NCBI RefSeq assembly: GCF_034058155.1
Contig: NZ_CP139148.1
Span: 1,612,001-1,676,000, forward strand
Length of the DNA stretch: 64,000 bases
Direction of reading: 5' to 3'
Source of the DNA: Flavobacterium sp. KACC 22761
GTDB taxonomy: Bacteria > Bacteroidota > Bacteroidia > Flavobacteriales > Flavobacteriaceae
Part shown: positions 35,811-43,953 of the stretch, one piece after another
Numbering within the stretch: the first letter of the stretch is position 1
Layout: each line of letters opens with the position of its first letter
The notes under the pieces: generated by a model
The model's database searches: none
What the model saw: the letters and a program-made list of their open reading frames with translations, nothing else
What the model was told of the DNA's origin: nothing
Translations under genes and position numbers: made by a program

Positions 35811-36018
35811 TTCTGCCACGAATTACACTAATTTTCACGAATTAATTCGAAAAATAATTACGAAAATAAAGAGTTTAAAAACATATAATCTAAACATAGT
35901 CCGCGGTTTCAACTGGGGAAAACGAATCATAATAATCTTTGTGTTCCCGTGGTTGAAACCACGGGCTATAGGATTGTGCTTAAAAAATTAATGGAAATTA
36001 GTGGAATTCGTGGCAAAA
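35811..36018. repeat. nested palindromic repeats (composite A)
   Basis: The outer arms are 35811-35832 (TGCCACGAATTACACTAATT) and 35995-36018 (GGAAATTAGTGGAATTCGTG region), which complement each other. Between them lies an inner palindrome at 35899-35970: CGCGGTTTCAACTGGGG and CCCGTGGTTGAAACCACGGG. The inner element also occurs, degraded, at 43785-43855. This reads as one repeat inserted into another, in the gap upstream of darA. Confidence 0.75.
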
Positions 36019-36033
36019 AACTAAGTACGTTTC

Positions 36034-36239
36034 AAATCTCGCAAAGTCGCGAAGTCGCAAAGGTTAATTTAAAATGAATTTTAAAGTGCAGTTTGTCATT
36101 TCGACGAAGGAGAAATCTCCACGAGGAGCTCTACAAAGATTGGCTTATAGGAACGGAGCTACTTGCGAAGATTTCTCCTTCGTCGAAATGACAAAAATGA
36201 GAAAAAACTTTGCGACTTCGCGTCTTTGCGAGATTTCTT
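36034..36239. repeat. nested palindromic repeats (composite B)
   Basis: The outer arms are 36034-36062 (AATCTCGCAAAGTCGCGAAG) and 36205-36236 (CTTTGCGACTTCGCGTCTTT). The inner palindrome has arms 36091-36120 (GTCATTTCGACGAAGGAGAA) and 36165-36192 (TTCTCCTTCGTCGAAATGAC). Again an element sits within a different element. With composite A it fills almost all of the 514-bp gap 35733-36246; no gene is seen in it. Confidence 0.78.
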
Positions 36240-36246
36240 TAAGCAG

Positions 36247-37125
36247 TTATGCTAAATCATTCCAAAAATCGAAATAATTGAACCACTGCAGTGGATATTT
36301 TTGCAGAATGCTTTCAACACTTTTTACGTATTCCTTTAATAAACCTTTTTCGTCGCGGTGTTTTACTGTTGCTTCGCGTGCGTATAAATGATAATGAAGA
36401 TTTGGTTCTTTCATTACATAAACAAAAACAACAGGAACTTTTAATCTCGAAGCGATTAAGAATGGGCCGGCCGGGAAATTGGCTTCTTTACCCAAAATTT
36501 CTTCAGAGAGGGATTTTGTTCCTTCAAAATAACGATCGCCAGTAAAACAAACCAATTCATTATTGGCCAAAGCCGAATTGATTTCAAAAATATGAGACAA
36601 ATCGTCTTTGATGATAATAAATTTTACAGCAGATTTTTTCGTAACGCTTTCCAGATAATTCTTGATTGCCGAATGTTCTAAATCGGTCGTAACCAAATTG
36701 ATTTGAAAATCAAGATCGATGTCGCCAAAAAAGTGTTCGGCAATTTCAAAATTTCCAACGTGAGCGCTAATTAAGACGCCACCTTTTTTCTCTGCCAAAA
36801 GTTTTTTCAGGATTTCGATTCCGTCAAACTCGTAAGTGAATTTATTTCGAAGCCCGGCCGAAATAGAAATTTTGTCAATAATAGTTTGTCCAAAAGTGTA
36901 ATAACTTTTGAAAACCATTTTTTTTGACTGGAAATTGGAATAGTTAAGTCTTTCTTTGAAATAGTAAAAAATCGCTTTATTGCTTTTCTTTAAAAACAGA
37001 AAATAATAAGAAGCAACAAAATAAAGTAAGACATAAGCAGATTTAACACCCGCTTTTTGTATCAAAAAAACGAATATTCTATAGCCTAAAACTGTACCTT
37101 TTGATTTGCCATCCCATTGACTCAT
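36247..37125 (-). CDS. LpxL-like lysophospholipid/lipid A acyltransferase
   Basis: A 292-residue protein of the LpxL/HtrB type. It has an N-terminal membrane segment (~30-45), GGVLISAHVGNFEIAEHFFG with the HxxxxE-like catalytic motif, CFTGDRYFEGTKSLSEEILG and FPAGPFLIASRLKVPVVFVYV. Such enzymes move an acyl chain from ACP to an acceptor at the inner-membrane surface. In the cluster it may attach the polyene or a fatty acid to the pigment. It touches the ACP gene by one base. Confidence 0.83.
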   Translation of the reverse strand: MSQWDGKSKGTVLGYRIFVFLIQKAGVKSAYVLLYFVASYYFLFLKKSNKAIFYYFKERLNYSNFQSKKMVFKSYYTFGQTIIDKISISAGLRNKFTYEFDGIEILKKLLAEKKGGVLISAHVGNFEIAEHFFGDIDLDFQINLVTTDLEHSAIKNYLESVTKKSAVKFIIIKDDLSHIFEINSALANNELVCFTGDRYFEGTKSLSEEILGKEANFPAGPFLIASRLKVPVVFVYVMKEPNLHYHLYAREATVKHRDEKGLLKEYVKSVESILQKYPLQWFNYFDFWNDLA

Positions 37126-37379
37126 TAAGCGGTTTTAGCTTTTAGTTTGGCTTCGATCAAGTCATAGAAGTTTTGAAAAGTTGCGATACCAACGAAATCA
37201 GCCTCTACTAGTTTTACACCAAAGTTAGATTCTATTGAAACTACTAAATCAACATAATCTAAACTATCTAACCCAAGTGTATCTTTTAAATTAGCATCTG
37301 GTTCAATTTCGTCATTATCTACTTCAAATTCATCAACCAAAAAACCATTAATTTTCGTTATAATCTCTTCTTTATTCAT
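37125..37379 (-). CDS. acyl carrier protein 2
   Basis: I start at the ATG at 37379 (MNKEEIITKINGFLVDEFEV), because the longer frame to 37457 adds residues that only mirror the end of the ketosynthase gene. The 84-residue acidic protein has DTLGLDSLDYVDLV with the phosphopantetheine Ser. Translation is coupled to the ketosynthase gene, whose end it overlaps by eight bases. It probably serves that ketosynthase and FabG. Confidence 0.9.
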   Translation of the reverse strand: MNKEEIITKINGFLVDEFEVDNDEIEPDANLKDTLGLDSLDYVDLVVSIESNFGVKLVEADFVGIATFQNFYDLIEAKLKAKTA

Positions 37380-38607
37380 TGTCCAATTTAAACTTTTTAA
37401 CCACCAACGCAGAGTTGGTTCCTCCGAAACCGAAAGAATTGGACAAAAATATGTCAAATTTTTTGTTTAACGTAGTTTTAACTAAATTTAATTTCATCGC
37501 ATCTTCATCTGGATTCTCCAAATTGATGTTTGGAGCAATGAAATCGTTCTGCATCATTATAATAGAATAAATGATTTCGCTTGCTCCGGCCATCCAGCAT
37601 TCGTGGCCTGTCATTGATTTTGTAGAACTTACAGGAGGATTTTTCTCACCAAAAACTTCAAAGATAGCTTTGGCTTCGTTTGCATCACCAACTGGAGTTG
37701 AGGTAGCGTGCGCATTTATGTATTCAATGTCTGATGCTTTTAAGTTTGCTTCGTCGAGTGCGCGTTGCATTGCGGTTGCCGGCCCTTCAACGTTTGGAGT
37801 CGAGATATGTCCTCCGTTTGATGAAAATCCATAACCGGAAACTTCGGCAATAATATTCGCGCCTCTAGCAATTGCAGATTCGTAGCTTTCCAAAATTAAA
37901 GTTGCGCCACCACCACTCGGAATCAATCCATCGCGATCTTTGTCGAATGGGCGAGAAGCTTTTTCAGGATCGCTTTCTCTGTTCGAAAAAACACCTAAAC
38001 CATCAAAACTGCTCATCGCATATTTGTTGATTTCCTGCGCACCGCCGGTAATTATGATATCTTGAAAGCCGCTTTTTATTAAAAAATATGCTAGTCCAAT
38101 AGAATGTGAACCGCTCGCGCAGGCTGCACTTACGGTTAAATTGATTCCACGAAGTTTAAAAATCGTTGAAAGATTCATGGTAACGGTAGAATTCATCGAT
38201 TTGAAAATCGCTCCAGAACCAATTAATGCAGTGTCTTTTTTCTCGCGAACAATGTCTGTCGCGTCAATGATTGCTTTAGAAACGCTGTCATTTCCGTACA
38301 TAATTCCGACTTCGCGATTTTCGAAAAAGGCGTCGTCGATATTAGCATTTTTTAAAGCTTCTATAGTTGCCATATATGCATATTCAGTTTCTTCACCGAT
38401 GCTCATACGTTGTCTTCGTGTCAATAAATTTTTTAAATCAGCTTTTGGAACCATTCCGGTCAAAGCCGATTGGAAACCAAATTCTTTTCGGTCAGAATCA
38501 AATTTAACACCTGATTTTCCGTTGTATAATGATTCCTTTACTTCATCTAAAGAAGTTCCGATACAAGAATAAATTCCCATTCCAGTAATTACAACTCTCT
38601 TATTCAT
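37372..38607 (-). CDS. beta-ketoacyl-ACP synthase II-type, active (third KS)
   Basis: A 411-residue FabF-like enzyme with LTVSAACASGSHSIG (Cys163), INAHATSTPVGD and KSMTGHECWMAGASE, and a terminal SNSFGFGGTNSALVV. The complete Cys-His-His set indicates an active condensing enzyme. The HATSTP variant is the one used by FabF. It forms a unit with ACP 2 and FabG and probably extends the aryl polyene or the dialkylresorcinol precursor. Confidence 0.9.
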   Translation of the reverse strand: MNKRVVITGMGIYSCIGTSLDEVKESLYNGKSGVKFDSDRKEFGFQSALTGMVPKADLKNLLTRRQRMSIGEETEYAYMATIEALKNANIDDAFFENREVGIMYGNDSVSKAIIDATDIVREKKDTALIGSGAIFKSMNSTVTMNLSTIFKLRGINLTVSAACASGSHSIGLAYFLIKSGFQDIIITGGAQEINKYAMSSFDGLGVFSNRESDPEKASRPFDKDRDGLIPSGGGATLILESYESAIARGANIIAEVSGYGFSSNGGHISTPNVEGPATAMQRALDEANLKASDIEYINAHATSTPVGDANEAKAIFEVFGEKNPPVSSTKSMTGHECWMAGASEIIYSIIMMQNDFIAPNINLENPDEDAMKLNLVKTTLNKKFDIFLSNSFGFGGTNSALVVKKFKLDNE

Positions 38608-38651
38608 GGTCTTTCAAAGTAATTTTTTATCCTTAAAGTGTAATTTTTTTT

Positions 38652-38780
38652 AATCTCGCAAAGTTTATTTTTGCTATTCTTTATATTTTAATCTCGCAAA
38701 GATGCGAAGTCGCAAAGTTTTTTCTTTTTCAAAGTCTTATAAATAAAACTTTGCGACTTCGCGTCTTTGCGAGCAATTTT
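38652..38780. repeat. palindromic repeat, CTTTGCGAG type
   Basis: The left arm at 38690-38720 (AATCTCGCAAAGATGCGAAG) pairs with the right arm at 38746-38775 (CTTTGCGACTTCGCGTCTTT). An extra half copy, AATCTCGCAAAGTTT, lies at 38652-38666. It fills the gap between the third ketosynthase and fabG and belongs to the same family as the outer arms of composite B. Confidence 0.75.
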
Positions 38781-38828
38781 CGGTTTTAAAGACAAAACTT
38801 AAAAATAACTTCGCAAACATAGCGACTA

Positions 38829-39560
38829 TTAAGAATATATTCCTCCGTTTATGTTTATAATTTCACCTGTGATATAACTTGCTTTTTTAGAAATCAAAAA
38901 GCTTACCAAATCAGCAACTTCCTCGGCTTCGCCAAAACGATTTACCGGAATCAGTTTTAATAATTCTTTTTCGTCAAGCTGGCTTGTCATGTCGGTTCTA
39001 ATAAAACCTGGTGCTACGGCATTTACTGTAATGTTTCGTTTGGCCACTTCTTGTGCCAAAGCTTTTGTTGCGGCAACAATAGCGCCTTTTGCTGCCGAAT
39101 AATTGGTTTGTCCTGCAGTTCCCTTAACTCCAGAAACCGAAACTATATTTACGATTCGGCCATATTTGTTGCGCAACATTTTTTGGATAAAAAACTGCGT
39201 TACATTAAAAAAACCGTTTGTACTTGTATTCATTACACTATTCCAGTCTTGTGGCGTCATCCACATAAAAAGGCCATCTTTTGTAATTCCGGCATTGTTT
39301 ACAATAGCTTCAACTAGAGCTTCGGGATTGTCGTCCTGCCATTTTGTTAAAACTTCTTGTACTTGTTCAAAATTAGAGACATCAAAACCCAATATTTCTC
39401 CAGTTGCACCTAATTTTTGTATTTCCTGAAGTGTTTCTTCGGCAGCGGTTTGGTTTGAATGATAATTGATCAGAATATGATAATCAGATTCAACGGCTAG
39501 TTTTTTGCAAATTGCACTTCCAATTCCTCTCGAACCGCCTGTTACTAATACACATTTCAT
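38829..39560 (-). CDS. fabG: 3-oxoacyl-ACP reductase (FabG-like)
   Basis: A 243-residue short-chain dehydrogenase with VTGGSRGIGSAI (NADPH loop), NNAGITKDGLF, IVNIVSVSGVKGTAGQTNYSA followed by the YSAAK catalytic Tyr-Lys pair, and VAPGFIRTDMT. It reduces 3-oxoacyl-ACP to 3-hydroxyacyl-ACP in each extension cycle. It is the only such reductase in the cluster. A primary FabG for fatty acid synthesis may be elsewhere, so this is probably the dedicated pigment paralogue. Confidence 0.88.
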   Translation of the reverse strand: MKCVLVTGGSRGIGSAICKKLAVESDYHILINYHSNQTAAEETLQEIQKLGATGEILGFDVSNFEQVQEVLTKWQDDNPEALVEAIVNNAGITKDGLFMWMTPQDWNSVMNTSTNGFFNVTQFFIQKMLRNKYGRIVNIVSVSGVKGTAGQTNYSAAKGAIVAATKALAQEVAKRNITVNAVAPGFIRTDMTSQLDEKELLKLIPVNRFGEAEEVADLVSFLISKKASYITGEIININGGIYS

Positions 39561-39595
39561 TACTTAAGATTTTTTTTATTTGGGGCTAAATATTG

Positions 39596-40816
39596 TTATT
39601 TTTTCTTGGCAACTGGTTTTTTTGCCGTTTTTGAAGCAGGTTTGGCTTCTTGTTTGGCTTCTTGTTTTTCAGCAGGAGTTTCAGTGGCTTGTTTTCTTTC
39701 TGATTTAGAAAACAGTTCGGCGTTTTCAAACCATTGATTGCTTAAAACTGTTCCGTCTGGTTTTAAGAAACCCCATTTTCCTTCGTTTTTTACTCGTGCA
39801 ACGCCATCAATAAATCCTTTGTCTTGGTCTGTAAACATGGCAATAATGGCATTTGTTGTGATGCCGTATTGCGTTGGGATTACTAATTTTCCAGATTCGT
39901 TTATGAATCCCCAATTGCTTTCTTTCACTGGAGCCAATCCGTTTGTACTGAAAACTTCGGCATCATTATAAGTAGGTTCAATTACAAATTTTCCTTCTGG
40001 ATTAATGAATCCCCATTTTTTTCCAACTAAAACCGGAGCTAAGTTTTTAGAAAAAGCTTTTCCTTTATCATATATAGGTAGAATTACCCAATTTCCTTTT
40101 AAATCGATGTATCCGATTTTTCCATTCTTTTTAGCAAATGTCAAATCCTGAGTTTCAAAATCCCAGATTTTTTCGGCGCCATCAACTGGAATAAATTTTC
40201 CGGCATTTACTAAACCAAAAGTTTTGTCTTTTCTGGCCCAAGTTGTGTTTTTGAAATAATTTCCAACTTCGGCATAAGCAGGTTCAACTAATTCTTTTCC
40301 TTCGGTATTAATAATCCCCCAGTTTTTGTTTAGTTCCACTCGGGCAAAACCATTTTCAAAAGGTTTGATTTGATCGTATTTTGGTTCTAAAACAATGGCC
40401 ATTTTATTGTTGATCAAACCCACTTTGTTGTTTTGTCTGATAAAAGCAACACCATCATTAAAATCAAATAATTTTTCAGTGGCTGGAGCTTTTTGGATTT
40501 CTCCTTTTGTGTTGATGTAAACCCATTCCTTATCTTTTTGCACGATTGCAATTCCGCTGTTAAAATCTTTAGCATTATTAAAATCGGCTGGAATTACCCA
40601 TGTTCCTTTTGCATCAATAAAGCCCCATTTTCCATTGTTTTCGACAGCAGCCAATCCTTCAGAAAAACTTCGGGCCGATTTGAATTGAGGCTCGATTTTA
40701 AAAGATCCGTCTTTGGAAATATATCCAATTTTTGAATTCTTTTTGACTAATGCCAGTTCTTGACTATTAACAAATTGAATGAAAACTAGTAGCAAAAAAA
40801 TAAGCGGTTTTTTCAT
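39596..40816 (-). CDS. WG-repeat protein
   Basis: A 406-residue protein with a signal peptide (MKKPLIFLLLVFIQFVNSQE). About ten WG/GFI-type repeats follow (for example KIGYISKDGSFKIEPQFKSA and KWGFIDAKGTWVIPADFNNA). The last ~40 residues are Lys/Ala/Glu/Gln-rich. WG-repeat proteins are often surface or periplasmic binding scaffolds. It lies between fabG and the ammonia-lyase in the cluster; no specific role is known to me. Its repeats look intact. Confidence 0.82.
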   Translation of the reverse strand: MKKPLIFLLLVFIQFVNSQELALVKKNSKIGYISKDGSFKIEPQFKSARSFSEGLAAVENNGKWGFIDAKGTWVIPADFNNAKDFNSGIAIVQKDKEWVYINTKGEIQKAPATEKLFDFNDGVAFIRQNNKVGLINNKMAIVLEPKYDQIKPFENGFARVELNKNWGIINTEGKELVEPAYAEVGNYFKNTTWARKDKTFGLVNAGKFIPVDGAEKIWDFETQDLTFAKKNGKIGYIDLKGNWVILPIYDKGKAFSKNLAPVLVGKKWGFINPEGKFVIEPTYNDAEVFSTNGLAPVKESNWGFINESGKLVIPTQYGITTNAIIAMFTDQDKGFIDGVARVKNEGKWGFLKPDGTVLSNQWFENAELFSKSERKQATETPAEKQEAKQEAKPASKTAKKPVAKKK

Positions 40817-40849
40817 GATTTTTAATTTTAATTAATAGCATGAAATATA

Positions 40850-42373
40850 CTACAAATTGTTGATTAAATAATCTTTTACTTTTTGAACAAAAGGATACAT
40901 TACTTGATCTTCCTTAAATTCCGGAATAATACGGCGAACATCATCGTACCACTTTTTAGTAACCGATGAAATTTTGTCTTTTTGGCCTAAATAATCAATT
41001 GCTTGAACGATGGTAATCATTTCGATTGCCAAAACTTCAAAAGCATTTTCGATCACTTTCGAAGTAATTACCGCTGCGTTTGTTCCCATGCTTACAATGT
41101 CTTGATTGTCATTGTTGTTTGGGATACTGTGCACGTACATTGGGTTCGACAACATTTGACTTTCGGCAGTTGTTGAGGTTGCGGTAAATTGAACACCTTG
41201 CATTCCGAAATTAAATCCTAATGTTCCTAAGTTTACAAATGGAGGAAGAATTTCGTTGATTTTTGAATTCAATAAATAATTCAATTGACGTTCTGCCAGC
41301 ATTGTTAATTTTGTAATAACGATTTTCAGTTTGTCCATTTCAAGCGAAATATAATCTCCGTGGAAATTTCCTCCATGATAAACGTGCTGATTTTTTACGT
41401 CAATTATAGGGTTGTCGTTTGCCGAGTTGAATTCGTCTTCTAAAATTGAAGCGACATTATTTATGGTTTCTAAAACTGGTCCCAAAATTTGTGGAACGCA
41501 TCTTAATGAATAATATTCCTGAACTTTTTCTTTGAAAATTTCCTCAGTGTTCTCTCCAGAATATAAGTGATCTTCTCTTTTGCGGATCAAAGTACTATCA
41601 GAAAGATTTTGTCTCATTCTTTCTGCAATTTCTTGTTGTCCTTTGTGGCGTTTCGTTTGGTTTAATTCTGCCGAAAAGTGATCGTCATAGGCCTGAACCA
41701 ATTCGTTAATAGCACAAGAAGATTTTAATGACCAATCTAATAATTTTTTAGCATGATGAACATTCACAACACCAATTCCTGTCATTACAGAAGTTCCGTT
41801 GATTAAAGCCAAACCTTCTCTGATTTCAACTTGAATTGGTTTTAAATCTTCAATGGCAAAAACATCACGGGTTGGTCTTCTTCCGCCTTTATAAAAAACT
41901 TCGCCTTCGCCAATTAATACTAGAGCCAAGTGTGATAATTGTACTAAATCACCACTCGCACCAACGCCACCGTGCTCAAAAATTAGAGGCGTAATATCTC
42001 TATTAATAAGTTCTGCCATCAAGTGGATCACTGAGGGGTGAACTCCTGAATTTCCTAATGAAAGCGTGTTCAAACGTGCCAAGATCGCCGCTTTTGCGCA
42101 AACTGGACTTAATGGTTTTCCTGTTCCAGAAGAGTGGCTTCTGATTAAATTGTATTGCAGCTGAATTTGATCTGACTCTTTAATTCTATATTGAGCCATT
42201 GGCCCAAAGCCAGTATTTACACCATATATTATTTTGTTTCCTGAAAATTCTTTCAAGAAATTAAAGCTTTCTTTTACTCGATTTAAAACTACATCACTGA
42301 TTGCAACTTTGTTATTTCCAAAAATGATTGACTCGAATTCTGCTAAACTTAAATATTCATTAATTGTGTTCAT
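40850..42373 (-). CDS. tyrosine ammonia-lyase (aromatic amino acid lyase)
   Basis: A 507-residue lyase. Ala139-Ser140-Gly141 in GGVGASGDLVQLSHLALVL forms the MIO cofactor, and RSHSSGTGKPLSP holds His80, the position that favours tyrosine over phenylalanine or histidine in tyrosine ammonia-lyases. From memory it is very close along its length to the F. johnsoniae tyrosine ammonia-lyase. It turns L-tyrosine into p-coumarate and ammonia, the aryl starter of the flexirubin polyene. It is divergent from the halogenase-like gene and shares the short promoter region 42374-42474. Confidence 0.93.
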   Translation of the reverse strand: MNTINEYLSLAEFESIIFGNNKVAISDVVLNRVKESFNFLKEFSGNKIIYGVNTGFGPMAQYRIKESDQIQLQYNLIRSHSSGTGKPLSPVCAKAAILARLNTLSLGNSGVHPSVIHLMAELINRDITPLIFEHGGVGASGDLVQLSHLALVLIGEGEVFYKGGRRPTRDVFAIEDLKPIQVEIREGLALINGTSVMTGIGVVNVHHAKKLLDWSLKSSCAINELVQAYDDHFSAELNQTKRHKGQQEIAERMRQNLSDSTLIRKREDHLYSGENTEEIFKEKVQEYYSLRCVPQILGPVLETINNVASILEDEFNSANDNPIIDVKNQHVYHGGNFHGDYISLEMDKLKIVITKLTMLAERQLNYLLNSKINEILPPFVNLGTLGFNFGMQGVQFTATSTTAESQMLSNPMYVHSIPNNNDNQDIVSMGTNAAVITSKVIENAFEVLAIEMITIVQAIDYLGQKDKISSVTKKWYDDVRRIIPEFKEDQVMYPFVQKVKDYLINNL

Positions 42374-42409
42374 TAAACCGTATTTGATTGTGCTAATTTA
42401 ATTTTATTT

Positions 42410-42435
42410 ATCAAAATAATTGTAGTTATTTTGAT
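42410..42435. promoter_or_regulatory. perfect palindrome in the divergent lyase/flavoprotein promoter
   Basis: ATCAAAATAA and TTATTTTGAT, a perfect 10-bp inverted repeat with a 6-bp spacer, lies midway between the divergent starts at 42373 and 42475. Each arm contains a TATTTTG piece like a -7 box in both directions. For the lyase a TTG lies 22 bases upstream of this piece. It could be an operator, paired promoters, or both. Confidence 0.6.
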
Positions 42436-42474
42436 GAACGCAAATGTAAGTTAATAATTCATAACATTTTTATT

Positions 42475-43728
42475 ATGACACAGGAGTTTGTTGATGTTTT
42501 AGTGATTGGTGCAGGACCTTCAGGATGTGTTTCTGCATCGTATCTTCATAAAAATAATGTCAAAGTTAAAGTTGTAGAAAAAGCAAAATTCCCAAGATTG
42601 GTGGTTGGCGAGAGCCTTATTCCGCGAGTGATGGATCATTTTGCAGAGGCAGAGCTTTATGATGCGCTAAACGCGATGAACTTTGAGAAAAAACTTGGAG
42701 CCCGTTTTATTAGAGGCGAAGAAATTTGCGTTTTTGATTTTAGTCAAAAATTTGGAGAAGGTTGGGATTGGACTTGGCAAGTGCCACGTGCTGATTTTGA
42801 CAACACTATGGCGCAGGAAGTAGTTCGAAAAGGAATTGATTTAGAATTTGAAACTGAAGTTTTAGAAGTTTCTTTTGAAGGAAAAAACTCGAAAACAATT
42901 GTAAAAGACAAAGATGGAAATTTAAAAGAAATCCACGCCAAATTTATCGTTGATTCCAGCGGATACGGACGTGTTTTGCCAAGACTTTTAGATTTGGATA
43001 CGCCTTCAAAACTAGATCCGCATTCTTCGATTTTTACGCATGTAAAAGATATTAATAGAGAAGAAGGCGAGGAGGGAACTCAAATTTCGTTTGATATTTT
43101 AGAAACCGAGGTTTGGCTTTGGGTTATTCCGTTTTCAAATGGAAACACAAGTTTGGGAGTTGTTGGCCCGACTGATTTTATCAATTCGCTTTCTGAAAAT
43201 AAAGATAATGCTGAAGCGTTGCGAAATGCGATTCAGAAATCAGATTATTACATCAAAAGATTTAAAGGAACTGAGTTTTTGTTCGAGCCAGTAAAATTGG
43301 AAAATTATTCAAGAGCGGTAAAAAGAATGTACGGCGATGGTTTTGCTTTGACGGGAAACAGCTCTGAATTTCTAGACCCAGTATTTTCTTCAGGAGTTGC
43401 TTTTGCAACTGAATCTGGAATGTTGGCAGCAAAATTATATTTGAAAGAATCACAAGGAATTCCTGTAGATTGGGAAGTGGAGTTTACGCAATATATGAAA
43501 CGTGGTATTGCTGTTTTCACGACTTATGTTCAAGAATGGTACACAGGAAATTTACAGACTTTGTTTTTTCATCAGCCAGAAAATCCAGATGTGAAAGAAA
43601 AAATTTGTTCGGTTTTAGCTGGATATGTCTGGAATGAAGAAAATCCTTTTGTGAAAAAACACGATCATGTTATTGCAAATATGGCCTATTTACTAAACAT
43701 GCAAAAAGAACAAAAAAGCCCTGAATAA
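42475..43728 (+). CDS. FAD-dependent halogenase-like / monooxygenase family protein
   Basis: A 417-residue flavoprotein. N-terminal FAD loop VLVIGAGPSGCVSASYL, KFPRLVVGESLIPRVMDHF, and WLWVIP at 214-219, which matches the WxWxIP signature of flavin-dependent halogenases. A second FAD-type motif is DGFALTGNSSEFLDPVFSSG. It may chlorinate or hydroxylate the phenol ring; some flexirubins carry ring chlorine. Family members can also be non-halogenating reductases, and I cannot prove the catalytic Lys from the sequence alone. It is the only plus-strand gene of the cluster and ends at a clear terminator. Confidence 0.75.
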   Translation: MTQEFVDVLVIGAGPSGCVSASYLHKNNVKVKVVEKAKFPRLVVGESLIPRVMDHFAEAELYDALNAMNFEKKLGARFIRGEEICVFDFSQKFGEGWDWTWQVPRADFDNTMAQEVVRKGIDLEFETEVLEVSFEGKNSKTIVKDKDGNLKEIHAKFIVDSSGYGRVLPRLLDLDTPSKLDPHSSIFTHVKDINREEGEEGTQISFDILETEVWLWVIPFSNGNTSLGVVGPTDFINSLSENKDNAEALRNAIQKSDYYIKRFKGTEFLFEPVKLENYSRAVKRMYGDGFALTGNSSEFLDPVFSSGVAFATESGMLAAKLYLKESQGIPVDWEVEFTQYMKRGIAVFTTYVQEWYTGNLQTLFFHQPENPDVKEKICSVLAGYVWNEENPFVKKHDHVIANMAYLLNMQKEQKSPE

Positions 43729-43742
43729 TCAGGGCTTTTTTT
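43713..43742 (+). terminator. terminator of the halogenase-like gene
   Basis: AAAAGCCCTGA and TCAGGGCTTTT form a perfect stem around a four-base loop, followed by a T-run, overlapping the end of the gene (stop at 43728). Confidence 0.88.
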
Positions 43743-43784
43743 ATGTCTTAATGTTTAAATTTCTTGAGATTGAACAACTAGATG

Positions 43785-43855
43785 TTTCAACCTTGTTGAA
43801 AACGAATCGAATTTATATCCAATGCGTCCCAATGGTTGAAACCATTGGCTATGTT
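43785..43855. repeat. degraded palindromic repeat, TTTCAAC / GGTTGAAACC type
   Basis: TTTCAACCTTGTTGAAAACG and TCCCAATGGTTGAAACCATT, with GGCTATG after, follow the layout of the inner element of composite A at 35899-35970. The arms are weaker here. It lies between two terminators downstream of the halogenase-like gene and the symporter. Confidence 0.6.
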
Positions 43856-43886
43856 TTGACAAAATGTTGAAAAAAAATTATTCTAT

Positions 43887-43922
43887 AAAAAAGGCTGCTC
43901 AATCATCGAGCAGCCTTTTTAA
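43887..43922 (-). terminator. terminator of the galactose operon
   Basis: AAAAGGCTGCTC and GAGCAGCCTTTT form a perfect 12-bp stem with a six-base loop and flanking A/T runs. It lies 31 bp after the stop of the symporter gene on the minus strand. Confidence 0.85.
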
Positions 43923-43953
43923 TCTTCAAAAAATAATATAGTAAAAAATTATA

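Noticed and set aside
35794..36277. Short open frames in the gap upstream of darA
   Set aside because: They translate palindromic repeat DNA, so they are not genes.
37380..37457. Longer start for acyl carrier protein 2
   Set aside because: The extra residues only translate the ketosynthase 3' end in another frame; the ATG at 37379 gives a normal ACP.
38652..38780. CRISPR-like repetition of CTCGCAAAG
   Set aside because: Copies are inverted arms of a palindrome and not direct repeats with spacers.
40850..42373. Histidine ammonia-lyase for histidine breakdown
   Set aside because: No other hut genes are nearby, the selectivity region has the tyrosine-type His80, and the gene lies in a pigment cluster.
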